This document shows, piece by piece, positions 59,381 through 64,000 of a stretch of 64,000 bases of DNA. How positions within the stretch are numbered: the stretch's first letter is position 1; the number at the start of each line of letters is the position of its first letter. The notes beneath the pieces are model-generated. The model ran no database searches and was not told the origin of the DNA. It saw only the letters and a program-made list of their open reading frames with translations. The DNA is from Chenopodium formosanum. Its lineage: Eukaryota > Streptophyta > Magnoliopsida > Caryophyllales > Amaranthaceae. Location of the stretch: positions 11,165,501-11,229,500 of the forward strand of contig CM044877.1 of NCBI GenBank assembly GCA_024500155.1. The letters run 5' to 3'. A program made the translations under genes and the position numbers.

Positions 59381-61309
59381 TGTAGGGAATAATTTCAAGC
59401 CTTTAAAAATCCCACTAGCTTGAACCCCACTGTGATCATACACTAAAGTACGGTGGCGTCCAAAAGGGAAGAAGATAGAGCAAAAGAGTCGCCAACAAGT
59501 TTTTTAGGAACTTGTAAACCGTTCACGAGGTGAAGGTTACACCCCTTAACGATCCAAGAGATCGTCAACTCCATAAGGTCATGAACCAAATAAGGGTTCG
59601 GGGATGATGGTACAAATCCAACCTAAAAGAGATTGAACCTGCCCTAATAATAGGCCTCTACTTTATTCTACTCGTATTCATGTGCGCTTTTCAATTAACA
59701 TGCAATCAATAGGATTAACCCTAAACCTGTTTAATCTATGTTGGTTGAATATTAATGCACAAATAAACTATTATTGGCGATCACTTGAATTATAATCATA
59801 TTAACCCTAAACAAGATTATTAATTATCTTATTAAGCGTGATTACAAGTACAAATTCCCTTTAAGCATGCATAAAAGGTGTGATCAAGCAATAAATATAA
59901 ATAATCAAGCAACACAATAAATAATCAATATCATGAATAATAATTATAATAATAATAATAATATTCATAATCATGATCATGTTAATATTAAAGCATAATA
60001 AAAATAGCAAGATCCTAGGCATGATACTAACAAGATTAATAACAAACCCTAGCATGTCACTAAGCAATAAAAATAAAATATTTAACCCTAACATGATTCT
60101 AACAATCATAAATATTAGGAAGAGAATAAAAGGCATCGTAACAATCATATTTAATATTAAATGTAACCTAGACATAATACTAGGAATATAATAGTAAAAC
60201 AAACATGATGTCTACATCATAATATCAATAAATCAATTAAAGTACTTACTTTGACGCTTCGTACCTCTTTCTAATAACAAAATACACACGTTAGTAACTT
60301 CAAGGAAAATAATAATCAAAGCAATTAAATTAAATAATTGAAATAGAGATTTGGGACCAAACCCTCAGAAATTAAACCTTCCACGTCTAGGGCGAAGGCA
60401 ACTTCGAATATGGCTAGGTGTTTCTAGATCTTGTGAATGCGGAATTTTGTATGAAAAAGTAAGAAAGAACTGAATGAAAGAAAGAATGCTAAAGAAAGCT
60501 TGAGAATGAAGAGAATTGGTTGTAGGTGAATGTAGATGATGATTGGTGAAAATTGGTGAATGAAAACGGAGTTTTTGATACGATATTTATAGAGAAAATT
60601 AGCCAAAAAAGATAATTTAACAAAACAGAGTCTGACGCTTAGAAAACAAGGTTGACGCCAACCCTGGCTAGCTGGCGCCAGCCACCAATGGCTAGCGCCT
60701 GGCGCCAATGCCTGGGGTTGGACGCTAAACTGGATTTTAACGCGTTTTCGAAAATCTGATAAATTTACTGTACTAGAAGATAAAATAATATAATTTCTTC
60801 GAAAATGCTATTTGATTTTGATTAAAACTCTGAAAAGTCAACAAAGTCAACAAAGTCAACTTATCAATGCTAATTGAATTAGGAATGAAAAGAACCTTCT
60901 AGAAGATTCTAGAAGACTAAAACCATTCCTAATTGCATTAGGAATGATAAATCACATTAGGCCCTCCCCTAGATCATTGGGCCGTACATAAAGCTCAAAC
61001 CGGGCCCAGTTTAATAAATTGGCCATAACTTCCTCAATATTCATCGGAATTGGGCTTATAATACATCATTGGAAAGGTCTTATCAAGCCCCATCCAACTA
61101 CACCATTATTGGACCCATATCATGAACTAACCAAACTGGATTGGCTGTTTTCTTAAAATAAAGTTTTCAAAAACAGAGAGAAGAGAAAATAAATAAAAAC
61201 TTTCCGCAACACTAGACCTTCCACACTTTCGTTTCATTCGATTATGATTCGACGTGAAAGGTACTCATCACTGGGTTTGATTTTGGGGAGACACAAATGG
61301 GTGTCTACA
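59381..61309 (-). repeat. 5' LTR of the Gag-only retrotransposon
   Basis: Differs from the other LTR by scattered single-base changes, a shorter (AAT)n run and a 9-12-bp extra copy of ACAAAGTCA near 60838-60860. GGCGCC array at 60652-60726; TATA box at 60582-60591 (minus). Confidence 0.95.
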
Positions 61310-61314
61310 CAAGC

Positions 61315-61844
61315 ACAATTGCACAAATTCATATTTTGTATACCTTCTACCTTACCGAGTTTAAAATGAAATTCATTTTATCCCACCATCTAATTGGATT
61401 TCCACCCATAACCTAATACCCACCTTATCCGATCCTTTTGTACTTTATTCGTCCCAAAATCTACCTCCCCTTTCAAATGAAGTTTTAAATTTTCAACTCA
61501 TATATTTACATAAAAATAAAAGTATAATACATTGATAAAGTGACTTAATATTGGCTTATGCTTATAAAGTGTATGTATATTGTTATATTTTTAAGATACT
61601 TGTATAGTTGTATGACATAAGAACCATTTTAAATCTAGTAGAGCTTGAAATGAGTAGGTACGACTATATGAAGGCAACTCTAAATTTCACGCATGCTCCA
61701 TTTATGACGAGCATAATTTTCATTCCCATCCTTGTTCCATTGAGCCATCCCCCACCAAACCTTCACCTATCCCCACCTAAATGGGGCGGTTTCCATCAAA
61801 AGCCGCGCCCACTGAAATAACTTGGGGCAAACTATGTGGTCACT
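61315..61844. other. AT-rich intergenic DNA
   Basis: No gene is recognised. A C-rich stretch (CCATCCCCCACCAAACC) lies at about 61747-61763. Confidence 0.4.
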
Positions 61845-61995
61845 TGTTAAAAAACAAAGTATCCCTTATAATACAGATTGTTAGACCAAGTAACCCCTGT
61901 AATACTGACCGAGTAACCCCTTAAATTTTAAACGAGTTACACTAACGAGGTAACCCTTGTAACATTAACGAAGTAATACTCATGATGGTTGGCCA
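61845..61995. repeat. GTAACCC-array repeat, another copy
   Basis: Five units of AAGTAACCC-TGTAATACTGACCG type. The right end GGCCACACAATGTACATATAAGA resembles GGCCAGTCACATATAAGA at about 17299-17316. Confidence 0.6.
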
Positions 61996-62193
61996 CACAA
62001 TGTACATATAAGAATGAATTTGTGATCTTTTAATCAATTCAATAATGTTAAAAGACAAATATAATAGAAAATCGATAAAACTTTTACTAGTAAAAAATAA
62101 TTTAGGTTAAACAACAAAATTTCAATTTAATAAATCTAATTACAATTCATCAAAAATAAAGTTTAGAGAAGTAGAGAACAATTTGTTTGAAGA

Positions 62194-62226
<33 letters not shown>

Positions 62227-62300
62227 AAAAGAACCCTTAAAAAAAAAAACCATCAAATTTCCATTGATTTTGACGAAATGGCCTTTCATTATATATCTCT

Positions 62301-62700
62301 CAGGGGCGTTTGAATTATGGGAATGGGAGTTTGGAGATTAAAAGGTGGGAATGAGATTGGGAATTAATTGATGGAATACATGAAAATATGCCAATACCTT
62401 GTTTGGACAGTGGGTGAGAATATATAGGGAATAAATAACAATTTTACAAAAATACCCTTAAGATTATTATTTTATTCTTTTCATTAAGGGCAAAAATGTT
62501 ATTTTCTCCCTGTTCACATTCTCATCCATTTATTACTTACCCTCCCCTAGGTAATAAAATAGTGGGAATTCACCCTTAAATAATCTCATTCCCAAACCCT
62601 TTTTTATTTCCATTTCCACCAAACAAACAAAACTTATTTTTTCAATTAGGATTAAAATTCTCAATCCCACCATCAATTCCCACTTGCCAAACACCCCCTC
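62301..62700. mobile_element. hAT-like MITE, about 400 bp
   Basis: CAGGGGCGTTTGAATTATGG at the left and, inverted, GAGGGGGTGTTTGGCAAGTG at the right; GGGAATG/CATTCCC words recur inside both arms. The target duplication is unclear. Confidence 0.6.
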
Positions 62701-63099
62701 ATGGTCTGGTCCACCATCTTGTTCAATTTGTCATGTTATCCACTCTCTCTTTCACTTCTCTGTTTCAGGCATAACCTTCTGCTTGTAGTTCATACCGCAA
62801 ATCTGGAAACTGGACACTAACTGCTCAACTTCTTTCGATTTCAAGGTCCAATTCATTTTCTCATTTTCTAATTTTTTTTTTCCAACTACTGCAAGATATC
62901 ATATATTTAAATGTAAAAATCAGTATACTCGTATATACTTTGTTCTAATTTACGAAGTAGATTAGTTGCAATGCATCACACAAGTAGGGTTTATTTGGTT
63001 GCACAAAAAAATTTGGGGAATTGAAAATTCATGTGAATTTGGAAATAGGTTTTTTTTTTTTTTTTTTTTTTTTGGGCTACCTATAATACTACCCATAGT
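62701..63099. other. AT-rich intergenic DNA
   Basis: A T run lies at 63051-63073. No gene is seen. Confidence 0.45.
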
Positions 63100-63284
63100 T
63101 AAGAATAAACATGGGCACGGGCCGTGCCCGTGCCGCCGCGGGCCGTGCCGGGGTGGGGGTCGTGCCGTGCCGGCTCCGCGGCGGGCCGTGCCTGAATTTG
63201 GCAAACCCCAGCCCACGGCACGGCATGGCCCACGTGCCTTGCGGGCCGTGCCGTGCCGGGCCGCGGGCCAAACCGTGCCAGTTT

Positions 63285-63322
<38 letters not shown>

Positions 63323-64000
63323 AATGAAAAAAAAAACGAATTAAATGATATATATATTTTTTAGTACAACTTAATATATGTGATTAATTTATGTTTATGT
63401 TAAATGTTAATGTTAATATATTTTGTTTTCATTTTTTGAACAACTTTATTTTAATTTAGGTTATATAAATTATTTATCTAATTAATAATCATGTTTAAGT
63501 TTATTTAAACAAATAAAAACTATTTTATTAATTTAGCAAAAAACAACAATGCATATAATAAAAAAAAAAATACGAGTGCGATAATCCAAAAACACAAAAA
63601 ATTGAAAAATAACTTATTTTATTATATGACGGTAGCCGGTACGAATGTACGATAATTCAATAATACAAAATAAGTAATGATAATTAAAAATCGTACAATA
63701 GTGTATGAATATTGAATAACTTCATTTATTATACGGAATACGAAGTTCGATAATACAAAAAGAATACAATAGTGTATAATGTAAATATGTAATCATGTAA
63801 TTATTATTGGTCGTCTTCATCTTCGTCTTCGCCTTCGTCTTCATCTTCGTCTTCGTCTTCGTCTTCTAGAGGTTCAAGTTCATCCGCCAATTGAGTTGAT
63901 TGAGAAGTATGAGAACTAAAAGAAGTCGACGTTCCTTCATCGTCGTCGTTTTGTGCATAAGTACGATCTTGAGAATGAGTTTCGGCATCCAACCAATCCT
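63100..64000 (-). mobile_element. 3' end of a hAT transposon, cut by the window edge
   Basis: A GC-rich block (63110-63279) consists of direct and inverted GGGCCGTGCC/GGCACGGCCC words, as found just inside the ends of some plant hAT elements. A T run (63285-63318), about 480 bp of AT-rich DNA and the end of a minus-strand transposase frame follow. The exact terminal repeat and duplication are not resolved. Confidence 0.6.
63804..64000 (-). CDS. hAT-type transposase, C-terminal end (partial)
   Basis: The minus-strand frame enters from the right edge as DWLDAETHSQDRTYAQ and ends at 63804 in a very acidic Glu/Asp tail (EDEDEDEDE). In plant Ac-like hAT transposases the dimerisation region is followed by a CAQDWL- or C-DWL-type motif and a variable acidic end, and the DWLD here fits that position. 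Most of the protein lies outside the window, so the assignment rests on this motif, the acidic tail and the GC-rich element end downstream. An ordinary acidic host protein is the alternative. Confidence 0.55.
   Translation of the reverse strand, partial: DWLDAETHSQDRTYAQNDDDEGTSTSFSSHTSQSTQLADELEPLEDEDEDEDEDEGEDEDEDDQ

Larger units (their letters stand above)
51200..61309 (-). mobile_element. Complete Gag-only LTR retrotransposon (10.1 kb), Ty3/gypsy Tat-like
   Basis: Two long, nearly identical LTRs (1,922 and 1,929 bp) bound a 6.3-kb interior read on the minus strand. CAAGT (51195-51199) and CAAGC (61310-61314) fit a 5-bp duplication with one change. A primer-binding site (TGGCGACTCCACTGGGGA, minus strand from 59374) lies 6 bp inside the 5' LTR. 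A purine tract (AAAGTGGGGG) precedes the 3' LTR at about 53125-53137. One Gag frame is present. No protease, reverse transcriptase, RNase H or integrase is seen in any frame, so the element would need enzymes from a relative. Gag-only elements of this layout are known in plants as TR-GAG. Confidence 0.92.

Noticed and set aside
63089..63364. Ala/Arg/Gly-rich open frames
   Set aside because: They are frames through a GC-rich palindromic block and T runs, not proteins.

Overview
The window reads as nuclear DNA of a flowering plant, most likely a eudicot. It is AT-rich, carries two intron-containing plant genes, and is otherwise packed with plant transposable elements of nearly every major class. 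I cannot name the species from the sequence alone.

Only two host genes are supported, both on the minus strand. A five-exon cytokinin dehydrogenase gene of the CKX3 type lies at 19366-22752, and its predicted protein has Tyr where the family has its catalytic Asp. A seven-exon gene for the translation factor DENR (density-regulated protein, yeast TMA22) lies at 44223-50179. Every exon join of both was checked by hand for GT/AG ends and reading phase.

Layout: 0.5-1.2 kb holds a probable LTR. 1.3-2.8 kb is a non-autonomous CACTA transposon with its 3-bp target duplication. 2.86-4.75 kb is a solo LTR with a perfect 5-bp duplication, inserted in the 3' end of an old LINE whose remains run to about 6.0 kb on the minus strand. 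6.6-7.2 kb holds two minisatellites. 7.6-15.1 kb is a LINE bounded by a 19-bp duplication, split by a hAT element, which is itself split by a palindromic Mutator-like element. 15.2-19.3 kb holds microsatellite, a 195-bp tandem duplication, MITEs and a second Mutator-like foldback. After CKX, 23-44 kb is intergenic DNA with SINEs, Stowaway-like MITEs, a small family with internal CTGAA repeats, a 494-bp solo LTR, a third Mutator-like foldback, and a 33.8-38 kb mosaic of CACTA-, Helitron- and SINE-like pieces. After DENR, 51.2-61.3 kb is a complete LTR retrotransposon on the minus strand that encodes only Gag. The right end holds the C-terminal end of a hAT transposase, cut by the window edge.

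The two host genes show no functional link. The most interesting signals are the altered catalytic residue in CKX, an array of about 19 short imperfect palindromes in the Gag-only retrotransposon, and GGCGCC-rich arrays placed at a constant distance upstream of the TATA box in all three LTRs of that family. All element boundaries were read by eye, and percentage identities were not computed.
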